Assembly (NCBI RefSeq): GCF_003600645.1
Contig: NZ_CP032482.1
Coordinates: 4,278,001-4,342,000, forward strand
Reading direction: 5' to 3'
Length of the DNA stretch: 64,000 nucleotides
Origin: Yersinia rochesterensis
Lineage (GTDB): Bacteria > Pseudomonadota > Gammaproteobacteria > Enterobacterales > Enterobacteriaceae
The notes beneath the pieces were generated by a model. The model was not told the origin of the DNA, did not search any database, and saw nothing but the letters and a program-made list of their open reading frames with translations. The position numbers and the translations under genes were made by a program. Positions 20,293-30,776 of this stretch are shown here, one piece after another (position 1 is the first letter of the stretch; each line of letters starts with the position of its first letter).

Positions 20293-20718
20293 TTATTTGA
20301 TATTCAATGTGACGTCAATATTGCCACGGGTTGCATTGGAGTATGGGCAGACAACATGGGCCTTTTTCACCAAATCTTCTGCTACGCTGCGCTCAACACC
20401 CGGCAAGCTAATATCCAGTTGAACCTCAATGCCGAATCCCGTCGGAATAGCACCAATACCGACTGTCCCTTCGATACTGGCGTCATCGGGTATTTTCACC
20501 TTTTCTTTTGATGCTACGAATTTCAGTGCCCCAAGGAAACAGGCAGAATATCCCGCAGCAAACAACTGCTCAGGATTCGTCACGGCCCCTCCTGCGCCGC
20601 CCATCTCTTTCGGGACACCCAATTTCACATCCAATACGCCATCCGAGGATGTTGCCCGGCCATCACGACCCCCCGTCGCTTTGGCTTTGGCACGATATAC
20701 CACTTTTTCGATAGACAT
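20293..20718 (-). CDS. Organic hydroperoxide resistance protein (Ohr/OsmC family)
   Basis: A 141-residue cytoplasmic thiol peroxidase that reduces organic hydroperoxides. The two catalytic cysteines are in the family motifs [11 protein letters not shown] and [13 protein letters not shown]. The glycine-rich [19 protein letters not shown] pattern and length favour the Ohr branch over OsmC. It stands alone, with its own Shine-Dalgarno (GGAAAG). No OhrR regulator is adjacent. Confidence 0.92.
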   Translation of the reverse strand: MSIEKVVYRAKAKATGGRDGRATSSDGVLDVKLGVPKEMGGAGGAVTNPEQLFAAGYSACFLGALKFVASKEKVKIPDDASIEGTVGIGAIPTGFGIEVQLDISLPGVERSVAEDLVKKAHVVCPYSNATRGNIDVTLNIK

Positions 20719-20785
20719 AGTGCTTTCCTTTCAGGGTCAATAAACATGAAGAGCATGTACGATTTGAAAGTATGGCACTCATTAT

Positions 20786-20811
20786 GAAAAAGCCCCCAAT
20801 TTGGGGGCTTT
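20786..20811 (-). terminator. Terminator downstream of the hydrolase gene
   Basis: The palindrome AGCCCCCAA/TTGGGGGCT is followed on the minus strand by T5. It lies 43 nt past the stop of the gene at 20854-22317. Confidence 0.9.
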
Positions 20812-20853
20812 AGAGGCACTATTATTGAGAGAAACTGTCATTTATAAAAACAG

Positions 20854-22317
20854 TCATTTGGCTGGGGCGTCTATCTTGTCGTCTATCCGTTGCAACATAT
20901 ATGGATAGAATGGGTTCGATGAGATACGCATCAGTGAATCCAATCCAACCACCAAGACGGCCCGCTCACCGCGTGCAGCGAACGTCCCCAAACTGATACC
21001 GTATTGATCACGCGGCTCAGGATAGCGCCCATAAAGTGAGTCACTCATTGGGAATGGTAATGCCACATGAGATAACGAGAAGATATCCGGTGGATAAATC
21101 AGCCCCGTTGGCGTTGAAGTCTCATTGGTTTGACCCGCCAGTGTGGTTAATGCCACCGTTTCATTACTCTGCGGTGAAACATTACTAATAACAGTTACGC
21201 TGTAATTACGCGGTGGTGGCGGTAATAAACGGGCCAAAGCCGTATAAGAAGATGTTCTCAGTAATGGGCCGAAACTGGCGGCGCGGTTCAAGTCAAACAG
21301 CACCACTTCACTGCCATTCTTCGGCAAGTGGTTATAGAGGGCTGTAACAACAGCACGGGTACTGACCGTTGAATCCATTAATGACTGGAAAGTCAGAATT
21401 GGCGGCAGTTCATCCATTTTATTGTTTCTGGCATCACGCGCGATTTGCTGCTGTAACACAGAAGTAAGCAAATAAGACTGACGAGCAGCATTAACCGGGA
21501 ATGAATTATATTTGAATGGGTTAAACTCGGGCACGATCCCCAACCAGGCCGCTTTTGCAAAGGCTGGGAAGATAGCTGGCCAACCCGCAACACCGGCAAA
21601 ACGTGCGAAACTTGTTACACCAATCATTGGAGATATCAAGATAACCCGTTCAGGTTTTGCCAGTTTTGGGTCCTCCAGGGAGTCCAGCGTATATTTCATT
21701 GCCAGTGCCCCCCCGTTAGAGAAACCAACAACATGCAGCGGCAAATCAGGGCCACTTAGCGCTTTAGCCTCACGAACAGCCAGGCGGGTAGCTGCTAACC
21801 AGTCCTGCCATTCAACATCGGTCAAAGCGCCAGGTACGGTGCCATGCGCAGGTAAACGAATACCAACAGCAACATATCCACGTTGACGATAATTTTCAGC
21901 AATATGGCGCAAACTGTAGGGGGTATCAGTCAGGCCATGCAGTAATACGACCGCACCTTTAGGTTTACCATCGGGCTGCAGGATATAAGAACGGTTCCAG
22001 TCATTTTTAAAATGAGGTGGATAAATCGAGCTACCAGAATAATAGCGATTTAATGGAACCTGGGTTCTTGGTTCCAATTTCTCGGTAACATTGGTCCGAA
22101 CTTCATCGAAAATCTTGTTTTCAGCTGTAATGTAATCGGCCCAATTGGCTTTATCAATTTCAGCTGCGCGCATGTCATGCGGGACAAACGTATGCCAAAG
22201 TTCAAGCTTCGGACCACGTTGTGTATCATAAATTCTTATCGCCAGTATGGTCACTGACATGACCACCAAGACCAGTATAATCCGTTTAATCCACCGCTTA
22301 ATGGCTAGAGCTGTCAT
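20854..22317 (-). CDS. Membrane-anchored alpha/beta hydrolase
   Basis: A 487-residue protein with one N-terminal membrane helix (IILVLVVMSVTILAI, residues 13-27) and a large, probably periplasmic alpha/beta-hydrolase domain. The oxyanion strand-turn HGLTD at about 125-129 and the nucleophile elbow GFSNGG at about 197-202 point to a serine hydrolase of the Hydrolase_4/monoglyceride-lipase type. The C-terminal half has a lid-like insertion before a likely catalytic His in SLSHVALPFP. The substrate is unknown. It is monocistronic and ends at a strong terminator. Confidence 0.8.
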   Translation of the reverse strand: MTALAIKRWIKRIILVLVVMSVTILAIRIYDTQRGPKLELWHTFVPHDMRAAEIDKANWADYITAENKIFDEVRTNVTEKLEPRTQVPLNRYYSGSSIYPPHFKNDWNRSYILQPDGKPKGAVVLLHGLTDTPYSLRHIAENYRQRGYVAVGIRLPAHGTVPGALTDVEWQDWLAATRLAVREAKALSGPDLPLHVVGFSNGGALAMKYTLDSLEDPKLAKPERVILISPMIGVTSFARFAGVAGWPAIFPAFAKAAWLGIVPEFNPFKYNSFPVNAARQSYLLTSVLQQQIARDARNNKMDELPPILTFQSLMDSTVSTRAVVTALYNHLPKNGSEVVLFDLNRAASFGPLLRTSSYTALARLLPPPPRNYSVTVISNVSPQSNETVALTTLAGQTNETSTPTGLIYPPDIFSLSHVALPFPMSDSLYGRYPEPRDQYGISLGTFAARGERAVLVVGLDSLMRISSNPFYPYMLQRIDDKIDAPAK

Positions 22318-22583
22318 GGGTAATTACTCCGTAGATATATAATTTTCATTATTAAGGTCACTTTATCACCACCTGTCATGCTGTTACTTTAAACGCAAAG
22401 TATTAACTTGGTATATAGCGCGATATTAATAAAATTAACATCCAGTTCTTACTGTCAAAGAAATAGCCTTAAACAGCTTAATTCCCCGTTATCCATCTCA
22501 TTTCACTATAGTATTAAATGACTCCGTTTAACTTTATTGCGGTTCTTTCGTGCCAGAACCGCCCATTTGTAGGATGGGATTCT

Positions 22584-23141
22584 ATGAAAACGACTGAACC
22601 GATGGTCAAACAACAACCCGCGCATCAGCGAAAAGTGGATTATCTTCGTTTCCATCGCCCTCATGAGCATTTGTCTAATCCTTTCGGTAATGGTTGGTTT
22701 GCGCTGAAAGCAGAGGCCTTTGCACGTTTTTTTGGCACGCCGGTCTTCCTCGGAGCACAAACACTCATTGTCGTGATATGGATTGGGTTGAATGTACTGG
22801 GCGTGGTCAAGTTTGATGTATATCCCTTTATTCTGCTTAATTTGGCTTTCAGTTTACAGGCGGCCTATGCCGCACCGCTTATTTTGTTAGCTCAAACTCG
22901 CCAAGCGGAGCGCGATAAAGCCCATTCCGATGCCGTTGCACAACACCGTGAAGCCTTGGCTATCGCAAATGAGGAACGACAAAAGATAGCAGCCCAAAAT
23001 TCCGAGATAATGCTGGAATTACTACGCCAAAATACCGAATTAACGACTCTGACTAACCAATTAACCACTCGCCTTGAGAGTATGGCGTTGGAGCTGCACC
23101 AAAAGTTGGTGCTCAATACACCACCGCGATCCCATATCTAA
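22584..23141 (+). CDS. DUF1003 membrane protein
   Basis: A 185-residue protein. The domain has the family pattern ARFFGTPVFLGAQTL followed by two membrane helices (IVVIWIGLNVLG; FILLNLAFSLQAAYAAPLILL) and a long charged, probably coiled-coil tail rich in Gln and Glu. The ATG at 22584 is chosen because the 22 codons before it are unlike the family. DUF1003 has no agreed function. The gene stands alone and diverges from the hydrolase. Confidence 0.8.
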   Translation: MKTTEPMVKQQPAHQRKVDYLRFHRPHEHLSNPFGNGWFALKAEAFARFFGTPVFLGAQTLIVVIWIGLNVLGVVKFDVYPFILLNLAFSLQAAYAAPLILLAQTRQAERDKAHSDAVAQHREALAIANEERQKIAAQNSEIMLELLRQNTELTTLTNQLTTRLESMALELHQKLVLNTPPRSHI

Positions 23142-23202
23142 AAATAACTCAGGCTAAAGATAATAATAGTGTTATCAGTAGCCTGACTTGAGGTAATCAC
23201 GG

Positions 23203-24600
23203 CTATGCTTCGCTGTTTTCCACTTGATCTGCAATAATATGAACGGGTGCTTTACGCAACCAAACCCACCAGGCAAGTGTCATTAATGTTACCCAAACCA
23301 GACCAACATACATGGCAATCCGAGTATCAGGAAAATACCCCAGAACCGCGATAATGAAAGCCATAAAGATAATAGTGAGAATCGGTGCCACTGGCCAGAA
23401 AGGCACAGGGAAAGCCAGGCGGGCAACATTTTCTTTGCTCATTGAGCGACGCATAGCCACTTGTGAGATAAGTATCATTAGCCATACCCAGACCGTCGCA
23501 AAGGTCGCAATCGAGGCAATAATCAAGAACACATTCTTCGGGATCAAATAATTCAAAATCACCCCGCATAACAGCGCTATCGCCATCACTAAAATAGTCA
23601 TCCATGGTACGCCATTGCGGGTTAAACGGCTAAAGCACTTAGGTGCCAACCCTTCCTGTGCCAGGCCATACATCATGCGACCAGCACCATAAATATCACT
23701 ATTGATCGCTGAAATAGCCGCGGTAATAACCACCAGATTCAGAATATTTGCGGCAGAACTTATTCCTAAACTACTGAAGATCTCAACAAAAGGACTGCCG
23801 TTTTGTCCAATACTGTTCCACGGATAAATCGCCATCAAAACAAATAAGGTCAAAACATAGAACAGTAAAATACGCACTGGGACAGTATTGATAGCACGCG
23901 GTAATACCTTTTCCGGGTCTTTCGCCTCACTGGCCGTCACCCCAATGATCTCGATACCACCAAAAGCAAACATCACTACAGCAAATGAAGCAATCACCCC
24001 CGTAATACCGTTTGGCATAAACCCTTGATGAGACCATAAATTACTGACCCCAGTGCTCTCATGACCGACACCAAAGCCAAACATCATAATGCCCAGCCCT
24101 GCCGCAATCATGACAATAATCGCGGTCACTTTTAGTAGTGATAGCCAGAACTCCATTTCACCAAAAACTTTGACTGAACACAGATTTAGCGCACCAATAA
24201 AGAAAATAATACTCAGTACCCAAACCCACTGTGGCGCATCTGGGAACCACAACCCCATATAAATACCGAACGCCGTGACATCGGCCAGCGCCACGATGAT
24301 CATCTCAAAGGTATATGTCCAGCCGGTCAGAAAACCTGCCAATGGGCCAAGATAGCGGCTGGCGTAGTGGCCGAAGGAGCCGGCAACCGGATCATGCACC
24401 GCCATTTCACCCAATGCGCGCATCACCATAAATACAGCAGCGCCACCAACCAGATAAGCGAGTAATACCGCGGGGCCAGCCAGACGGATGGCCTCAGCGG
24501 AACCATAAAATAAGCCAGTGCCAATGGCGGAACCTAACGCCATGAACCGGATATGCCGGGCGCTAAGCCCGCGTTTGAGCGTGGATGAATCATTCTTCAT
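23203..24600 (-). CDS. hutT: Amino-acid permease, probably histidine (HutT)
   Basis: A 465-residue APC-superfamily (AAT family) proton symporter with about 12 helices. The N-terminus ([23 protein letters not shown]) has the GSxxGTG substrate-binding bend, and the sequence is closest to the ProY/HutT group. Location directly downstream of hutUH, on the same strand, argues for histidine or urocanate-linked uptake; specificity is inference. The start at 24600 is chosen over an upstream in-frame codon at 24672 that would fall inside the palindrome at 24649-24673. Confidence 0.8.
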   Translation of the reverse strand: MKNDSSTLKRGLSARHIRFMALGSAIGTGLFYGSAEAIRLAGPAVLLAYLVGGAAVFMVMRALGEMAVHDPVAGSFGHYASRYLGPLAGFLTGWTYTFEMIIVALADVTAFGIYMGLWFPDAPQWVWVLSIIFFIGALNLCSVKVFGEMEFWLSLLKVTAIIVMIAAGLGIMMFGFGVGHESTGVSNLWSHQGFMPNGITGVIASFAVVMFAFGGIEIIGVTASEAKDPEKVLPRAINTVPVRILLFYVLTLFVLMAIYPWNSIGQNGSPFVEIFSSLGISSAANILNLVVITAAISAINSDIYGAGRMMYGLAQEGLAPKCFSRLTRNGVPWMTILVMAIALLCGVILNYLIPKNVFLIIASIATFATVWVWLMILISQVAMRRSMSKENVARLAFPVPFWPVAPILTIIFMAFIIAVLGYFPDTRIAMYVGLVWVTLMTLAWWVWLRKAPVHIIADQVENSEA

Positions 24601-24648
24601 GGTACATTCTCGCAAGATTTGTGCCCTTTCAGGCAGGAGTTCAGAGAG

Positions 24649-24673
24649 GGTGATTCCGGTTACCGGAATCACC
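24649..24673. other. Perfect 12-bp palindrome between hutH and the permease
   Basis: GGTGATTCCGGT and its exact complement are separated by one base. It lies 51 nt past the hutH stop and 49 nt before the permease start. There is no T run, so it is either an intercistronic RNA stem that separates expression levels or a protein-binding site. Confidence 0.75.
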
Positions 24674-24723
24674 TACACATCACTGTTTTGTAGTGATTAT
24701 TATTTATTGAAACTAATGATTTA

Positions 24724-26259
24724 TTAAAGGCTAGGAAGTAGATGCGGGGGCATCAGTTCATTCATATGAAGCTGAGCAATTAGCTGGCTTGCAGCTTCAA
24801 TATCGGGAGCAAAAAATCTATCTTTTTCGTAGTAAGCCACATGTTTACGCAGTAACAAGCGCGCAGGTTCCAAAGTCTCTGATGTTTTTAGGCCTTTTCG
24901 CAGATCCAGCCCCTGGCATGCTGCCAACCACTCAACAGCCAGAATGCCGCGCACATTTTCCGCCATTTCCCACAAACGCTTACCGGCACGCGGGGCCATA
25001 GAGACATGGTCTTCTTGGTTCGCCGAGGTTGGGATGCTGTCAACACTTGAGGGGAATGCCAGCCCTTTATTTTCGCTGGTTAGCGCTGCCGCCGTAACTT
25101 GCGCAATCATAAAACCAGAGTTTACCCCGCCATTTTCCACCAGGAATGGTGGTAGCTGCGACATGTGTTTATCCATTAATAGCGAAATACGGCGCTCTGA
25201 TAATGAGCCTATCTCCGCCAGTGCCAGCGCCAGATTATCTGCCGCCATAGCAACCGGTTCAGCATGGAAATTCCCACCAGACAACACATCGCCCTGCTCA
25301 GCAAATACCAATGGGTTATCTGACACCGCATTCGATTCAATCGCCAAAACTTCAGCTGCCTGTCGCATTTGGGTCAGACAAGCCCCCATAACCTGTGGCT
25401 GACAACGCAGAGAATATGGGTCTTGAACTTTGTCACAATTACGATGAGATTCAGAGAGTTCACTGCGCTCGCCAAGCAGATGACGGTAAGTACTGGCAGC
25501 ATCAATTTGCCCACGTTGACCTCTAACGGCATGGATACGGGCATCAAATGGGCTACGAGAACCTAATGCTGCTTCCACCGTCAAGCTACCAAAGACGGAG
25601 GCCGCTGCATAAAGGTCTTCAGCTTCAAATAAACCGCGCAAAGCATACGCGGTGGAAACCTGAGTACCATTGAGGAGCGCCAGCCCTTCTTTGGCTGCCA
25701 ATGTCAGCGGCTGCAAACCTGCTTTAGCCAGTGCCGTACCTGCATCCAGCCATTCGCCCTGATACCGAGCTTTACCTTCTCCAAGCAGTAGTAAACTCAT
25801 GTGTGCCAGCGGAGCTAAATCACCAGAAGCACCCACGGAGCCTTTTAGTGGAATATGCGGATAAACTTGTGCATTAACTAATGTTATCAACGCTTGAATG
25901 ACTTTAAGTCTGATACCTGAGAACCCACGTGCCAAGCTATTGATTTTCAATACCATAATCAAACGTACAATAGCATCATCATTGGGTTCCCCAACACCTG
26001 CGGCATGGGAAAGCACAATTGAGCGCTGTAGGTTTTCCAAATCCTCCGTTGCAATACGTGTCGATGCCAACAGGCCAAATCCGGTATTGATACCATAAGC
26101 TGTGCGCTTCTCTGCCAATATGGCTTGCACGCAATCCACACTTTGCTGAATAGGTGCGTAAGCACTTTCATCCAAAGTTATCTGTACGGAATGCTGATAA
26201 ATATGTCGCAAATCAGCCAGAGTCATCTGGCCAGGGCGCAGTATCATTGTTGTTTTCAT
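24724..26259 (-). CDS. hutH: Histidine ammonia-lyase
   Basis: This cytoplasmic enzyme deaminates L-histidine to trans-urocanate and ammonia, the first step of histidine catabolism. The 511-residue protein contains the Ala144-Ser145-Gly146 triad ([14 protein letters not shown]) that cyclises to the MIO electrophile, plus the conserved [10 protein letters not shown] and [18 protein letters not shown] blocks. Its start overlaps the hutU stop by 4 nt, giving hutU-hutH coupling. Confidence 0.96.
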   Translation of the reverse strand: MKTTMILRPGQMTLADLRHIYQHSVQITLDESAYAPIQQSVDCVQAILAEKRTAYGINTGFGLLASTRIATEDLENLQRSIVLSHAAGVGEPNDDAIVRLIMVLKINSLARGFSGIRLKVIQALITLVNAQVYPHIPLKGSVGASGDLAPLAHMSLLLLGEGKARYQGEWLDAGTALAKAGLQPLTLAAKEGLALLNGTQVSTAYALRGLFEAEDLYAAASVFGSLTVEAALGSRSPFDARIHAVRGQRGQIDAASTYRHLLGERSELSESHRNCDKVQDPYSLRCQPQVMGACLTQMRQAAEVLAIESNAVSDNPLVFAEQGDVLSGGNFHAEPVAMAADNLALALAEIGSLSERRISLLMDKHMSQLPPFLVENGGVNSGFMIAQVTAAALTSENKGLAFPSSVDSIPTSANQEDHVSMAPRAGKRLWEMAENVRGILAVEWLAACQGLDLRKGLKTSETLEPARLLLRKHVAYYEKDRFFAPDIEAASQLIAQLHMNELMPPHLLPSL

Positions 26260-27947
26260 GCTTTCTTCCCTTGAGTTGCGGCAATCATTGGTAGATTAAG
26301 GCCTTGTTCTTGCGCACAATTAATCGCGATATCATAACCCGCATCAGCATGACGCATCACACCAGTTGCCGGGTCATTATGTAAGACTCGTGCAATACGT
26401 TCGGCCGCATCGTCGCTGCCATCACATACCACCACCATGCCTGAATGTTGCGAGAAGCCCATTCCCACACCACCACCATGGTGCAGTGATACCCAAGTGG
26501 CGCCACTGGCGGTATTCAGCAATGCATTGAGTAGCGGCCAATCCGAGACAGCATCAGAACCATCCTGCATAGCTTCGGTTTCACGGTTAGGGCTGGCAAC
26601 TGAGCCGGAATCCAGATGGTCGCGGCCAATGACAATCGGCGCTGACAATTCACCACTTCGGACCATCTCATTAAAAGCCAAGCCTAATTTAGCGCGCTGG
26701 CCCAAGCCAACCCAACAAATACGCGCGGGTAGCCCTTGGAAGCTGATGCGCTCACGGGCCATATCTAGCCAGTGGTGTAAATGTTCATCATCCGGGATAA
26801 GTTCCTTGACCTTCGCATCCGTTTTATAAATATCGTCGGCATCACCAGAAAGCGCCGCCCAGCGGAATGGGCCAATCCCACGGCAGAATAAGGGGCGAAT
26901 ATAGGCAGGAACAAAACCTGGGAAATCAAACGCATGGGTAACACCCATATCTTGAGCCATCTGGCGAATATTATTGCCATAATCAAAGGTCGGGATGCCC
27001 ATATTGTGGAAAGCCAACATCGCTTTGACATGTTCGGCCATTGAAGTTTTGGCGGCATTCACCACTAACGCTGGCTCGCTTTGGGCTCGTCGACGATACT
27101 CTTCCCAACTCCAGCCAGTCGGCAAATAACCATTCAGTGGATCATGAGCACTGGTTTGGTCGGTCACCATGTCAGGGCGAACCCCACGGCGTACCAGCTC
27201 AGGTAAAATTTCGGCGGCATTGCCGCATAAGGCGATAGAAACAGCGGAGCCGGCAAACGTATATTTTTTAATCCGTGCCAGCGCATCATCCAAATCAGTT
27301 GCTTGTTCATCGACATAACGGGTTTTGAGACGGAAATCGATACGGCTTTGCTGGCACTCAATATTCAGCGAACAAGCACCAGCTAAGGTTGCCGCCAGCG
27401 GTTGCGCGCCGCCCATACCGCCCAAGCCCGCGGTTAATACCCAGTGCCCTTTCAAGCTCCCGCCAAAGTGTTGCCGACCCGCCTCGACGAAAGTTTCATA
27501 GGTACCCTGCACAATGCCCTGGCTACCAATATATATCCAACTGCCCGCAGTCATTTGGCCGTACATAGCCAAACCTTTGGCATCCAGCTCATTAAAGTGT
27601 TCCCAATTCGCCCAGTGTGGAACTAAATTAGAGTTAGCAATCAATACCCTAGGTGCATTACTGTGAGTCTTAAAGACACCCACGGGCTTGCCAGACTGAA
27701 TCAGTAGAGTTTCGTCATCATTCAACTGAGTGAGACTTTCCACAATTTTGTCATAGCATTCCCAGTTACGGGCCGCACGACCAATACCACCGTAAACTAC
27801 TAATTCTTTTGGATTTTCGGCCACATCGGGATCGAGATTATTCATCAACATACGCAGCGGGGCTTCGGTCATCCAACTTTTAGCAGTTAGTTTTGTACCA
27901 CGCGAAGCTCGAATTTCAGTATCACGGAATCTATTTTGGGCAGTCAC
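26256..27947 (-). CDS. hutU: Urocanate hydratase
   Basis: HutU converts urocanate to imidazolone propionate using tightly bound NAD+. About 563 residues. The nucleotide-binding segment [14 protein letters not shown] and the conserved [19 protein letters not shown] block are present. The start given is GTG at 27947 with AAGGA six nt upstream; a TTG five codons earlier has no ribosome site. It is the first gene of the hut unit here. The later enzymes HutI and HutG and the repressor HutC are not in the window. Confidence 0.94.
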   Translation of the reverse strand: MTAQNRFRDTEIRASRGTKLTAKSWMTEAPLRMLMNNLDPDVAENPKELVVYGGIGRAARNWECYDKIVESLTQLNDDETLLIQSGKPVGVFKTHSNAPRVLIANSNLVPHWANWEHFNELDAKGLAMYGQMTAGSWIYIGSQGIVQGTYETFVEAGRQHFGGSLKGHWVLTAGLGGMGGAQPLAATLAGACSLNIECQQSRIDFRLKTRYVDEQATDLDDALARIKKYTFAGSAVSIALCGNAAEILPELVRRGVRPDMVTDQTSAHDPLNGYLPTGWSWEEYRRRAQSEPALVVNAAKTSMAEHVKAMLAFHNMGIPTFDYGNNIRQMAQDMGVTHAFDFPGFVPAYIRPLFCRGIGPFRWAALSGDADDIYKTDAKVKELIPDDEHLHHWLDMARERISFQGLPARICWVGLGQRAKLGLAFNEMVRSGELSAPIVIGRDHLDSGSVASPNRETEAMQDGSDAVSDWPLLNALLNTASGATWVSLHHGGGVGMGFSQHSGMVVVCDGSDDAAERIARVLHNDPATGVMRHADAGYDIAINCAQEQGLNLPMIAATQGKKA

Positions 27948-28366
27948 GGCAATTTCCTTCAACCAGTTTTTCAGGTATCAACGACATTACTTAGTTTTAA
28001 TATTTATTAACATATACTCGTATAGACAAGTACAATCAAGCGCCAAAAAAACTGTAATAACCCACCACAAACCTAAAAAAAGATGACATTAATAATGTTT
28101 AAAATTAATCAGTTATAAGATTTCTTATTGGCCATTAAGACAAGGTGGGAGAATTTTCGACGTGGTTTTGCCGATAAAACCAGCATAAAATCGGTCTGTT
28201 TTTGCGCACGGAGTCACATATATTTCACACTAATTTTACATTGTGACATGCAAAATGCGCGATATGTCGCCATCGCTTAATCACATTTCCATCACACTTC
28301 CCCGACCCAATATTCATATTCGTCAGATAAATGTGATCAACTCCTGATTATTATTTGGTCTCCTGA
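27948..28366. promoter_or_regulatory. hutU upstream region with HutC-type operator
   Basis: This gap between hutU and a pseudogene contains, at 28017-28030, CTCGTATAGACAAG, a near-perfect CTTGT-N4-ACAAG dyad. It fits the HutC-subfamily (GntR) operator pattern GTnTAnAC and lies about 70 nt upstream of the hutU start, where a repressor would block the promoter. The remaining sequence to 28366 holds no gene that I can see. Confidence 0.6.
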
Positions 28367-28696
28367 ATGACTACTTCTGCATTACTGAATGCAAACGTTG
28401 TCATTGAGATAGGAATTGCCAATACAATTGATCTTGCAAAGAAATTCGCTCTTTCTGCTTCAACTGTATCGCGCACTCTGACCCGGCCCGAGAAAGTCGC
28501 CGCAGCAACCGGTGAGCGCGTGATGAAAGCTATCGACGAGCTGGGTTATGAGGCTAATATTTTTGCGCGTAATCTTCGCCAAGGGGAATCGCAAGTTATT
28601 GATTTGGTGGTATCTGATATTCTCAATACCCGCCATCTGCTGGAATTAGAACACACACGGATCGCCTATATTGGCGGTTATCTCACTGGTGCTTAG
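28367..28696 (+). pseudogene. LacI-family repressor remnant with internal deletion
   Basis: The frame begins with a clear LacI-type DNA-binding domain (TIDLAKKFALSASTVSRTL and the hinge ELGYEANIFARNLR) and the start of the sensor domain (VIDLVVSDILN). It then jumps straight to a segment normally about 100 residues later (HTRIAYIGG) and stops. Most of the effector-binding domain is missing, so this is a deletion derivative. It may still make a short DNA-binding peptide. It abuts a permease remnant, suggesting an old sugar-utilisation cassette. Confidence 0.8.
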
Positions 28697-28961
28697 TTTC
28701 TATTTCATGTCGATAATGTTCTCAACTATCTTTGCTCTGGGTATTTTCGGCTTGGGCGAACAAACCAAAAAAGCCTCTCCCTATATTGTAATGTCAATTG
28801 TGGGTGGAGCCGTGATGCCATTGCTCATGGACGGCATTGCTGATGCCTATTCAATGGCTCAGGGCTTTATCATGCCATTAGGGTGTTTTGTTATTATTGG
28901 GTTGGACGAGTTATTTTGGACAAAACTACATGCACAAAGCATCAACCAAAGTAATGGCTAA
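28671..28961 (+). pseudogene. FucP-type sugar permease remnant (C-terminal part)
   Basis: About 90 residues match the C-terminal helices of the FHS/L-fucose permease family: SFYFMSIMFSTIFALGI, then GLGEQTKKASPYIVMSIVGG. There is no promoter-proximal part or ribosome site. It overlaps the end of the LacI remnant in another frame, so one large deletion probably joined the two genes. A hairpin follows at 29010-29043. Confidence 0.8.
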
Positions 28962-29009
28962 AAGTTCATTGTAATAGAAAGAAAAGTTATTATTTTTAGC
29001 ATGTTAATG

Positions 29010-29043
29010 CCACCGACAAGATTCATTCTTGTCCGGTGGTTTC
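29010..29043 (+). terminator. Hairpin after the permease remnant
   Basis: CCACCG-ACAAG pairs with CTTGT-CCGGTGG around a 7-nt loop, followed by a short T run. It is probably the old terminator of the lost permease gene. Confidence 0.6.
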
Positions 29044-29089
29044 ACGGATATATCACCATTTTTTTGTCAGAATAAAGCTCATTTACAGA

Positions 29090-29563
29090 TTATAAATGGC
29101 AGAACATATCCATGCATCTAAGGTTGGTTTGTGCCAACTGTGATGGGTAGAAACTCTCGCCGAGTAGAGTAAAACCATTTTTTTCATAAAATGCCGATGC
29201 ATTCGGTGTCGAGGAAAGGGTTAATTTTGTGAATCCTCGATCTCTGGCTTCCTGCTTGATAGCATCCAAAATCCGAGATGCCAAACCACGGCCTTCAAAT
29301 TCTGGTAAGGTGAAAACTGCTTCGACACTACCGGATGAAAGATCTAAAAAACCTGTAGCAATAGCTACTTGGCTGATCGAATCATTAATAACAAAAAATG
29401 GATTACTCGCCACAGCCTTGGGATACCCCTCGGGCATCTGATCCGGTGTCCATGCGGTTAGTGTTTTCTCATCGTACACATTTCGACACCCATGTCTGAT
29501 AGCCTGATTCCTAACCCACCATAATTGCTCGGCTTCACTCGGTGATGCTAACCTGACCTCCAT
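29090..29563 (-). CDS. GNAT-family N-acetyltransferase
   Basis: A 157-residue cytoplasmic acetyltransferase. The acetyl-CoA motif A is seen as LPEFEGRGLASRILDAIKQEARDRG in degenerate form (core EGRGLA), followed by a C-terminal ASAFYEKNGF block typical of the fold. The start at 29563 is supported by a strong AGGAGGG six nt upstream; the frame runs 39 nt further. The acceptor substrate cannot be told from sequence. It is monocistronic. Confidence 0.85.
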   Translation of the reverse strand: MEVRLASPSEAEQLWWVRNQAIRHGCRNVYDEKTLTAWTPDQMPEGYPKAVASNPFFVINDSISQVAIATGFLDLSSGSVEAVFTLPEFEGRGLASRILDAIKQEARDRGFTKLTLSSTPNASAFYEKNGFTLLGESFYPSQLAQTNLRCMDMFCHL

Positions 29564-29608
29564 CCACCCTCCTGTTTTTATTTGGTATACCCGTGGCCCC
29601 AAAATGAT

Positions 29609-29646
29609 AAAAGCCCCGACTACACGAGTTAGTCAGGGCTTTTAAG
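29609..29646 (-). terminator. Terminator-like hairpin in the gap right of the acetyltransferase
   Basis: The stem AAAAGCCCtGACTA / TAGTCgGGGCTTTT is fully paired only in minus-strand RNA, where the odd pair becomes U-G. It then runs into T4. No annotated minus-strand gene ends here. Confidence 0.65.
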
Positions 29647-30776
29647 GTACTACACATTTAAAATTAAACATTAATCAACTTAATAACGTAATACATATCT
29701 TGGTACTTTTTATAAAGATGTACATGTTTTTCAGGAATGTTTTCGTTTAAAACTAACTCTTCCCTCCAATATATTAACTGAATGGTAACATTCCCAGTTT
29801 ATTACATTTAGCCATGCTTTTGATAACACTGGCTAAATCAGTACATCACCCTCGCGATATATACTCTTTGTTACGTGGCTTTACTTTCGTCGCGATATCC
29901 TCGATCTCATACTGATGCACACAAATCGCGAACATTACTATTAACAACAAAGCCTTACATCATCGCGTATCGTCCACAAAATGCGATTAAACAGATTTAC
30001 TACATGGCCTTAAAGCATCATCGCATGAGTCAATTATAAGAAAACTCATAACGAATCTCACATAAAAAAATATTTCGTGACCTTTATCGCATTATTTCAA
30101 ATTCGCTACATGGACACCGGTTAAATAAAAAGTTATCTACTCATTGCACCGGTGTTGAATTCCAATCTACGTGTTCTATATCAGATGTCAATACTGTTTT
30201 TAAGCACATGTCTTTATTATCAGTATTATTGAATTTTTATGGCTATTTATTGATTTAGACCGGTATAAAACTACCTATGATCAAAGGAGCATGTCGATAG
30301 AAGTATTCGGTCATAAGTGCATTTCAGTACGACAGGCATGGTGACTGTAAGCCATCAGGCAGATATCCGCGACTGCACTGCTGACTGAGGTGCTTGTCAT
30401 ATTTGAATTAGTCTATGCCCCCAATTCCATCACGTATCATGGTAAACGGGTCACATCATTGAACAACGCACGTTTTACTAATCGTAGGCATAACTATAAT
30501 TATAATAAAAATCTCAACTCATTTATAATCAATTATCTAATAAGAAGAACTATAAGATGATTTGAAGCAAGGCATAAGTAACAATATTCTCTTGATAATC
30601 AATCATTAGAGATTAAAATCTTTGAAAGAGGACTGAATATAACTAGCGCTTTAGATATCGGCAATAACAGTTATTGTTTATCTCGTCTTGGGTAATCATA
30701 TGAAGTTGTTCGATGAGAGCGAGGGGCAGTGAATTAACTCTGCGAATCCCAAGAAATAACGATTTACGGAGATAGC
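29647..30776. other. 1.1 kb gene-free region before the two-component locus
   Basis: I see no credible protein-coding gene. It contains a cluster of TCGC-centred words between 29851 and 30109 (for example CTCGCGATAT, GTCGCGATAT, CATCGCGTAT, CATCGCATGA). An inverted repeat ACACCGGT/ACCGGTGT lies at 30114-30155. Both could be regulator-binding sites. The right end must hold the promoter of the response-regulator gene. Confidence 0.4.

Noticed and set aside
20069..20422. 117-residue plus-strand frame between eptB and ohr
   Set aside because: Its 3' half is antisense to the Ohr gene and its 5' half has no recognisable domain or start signal.
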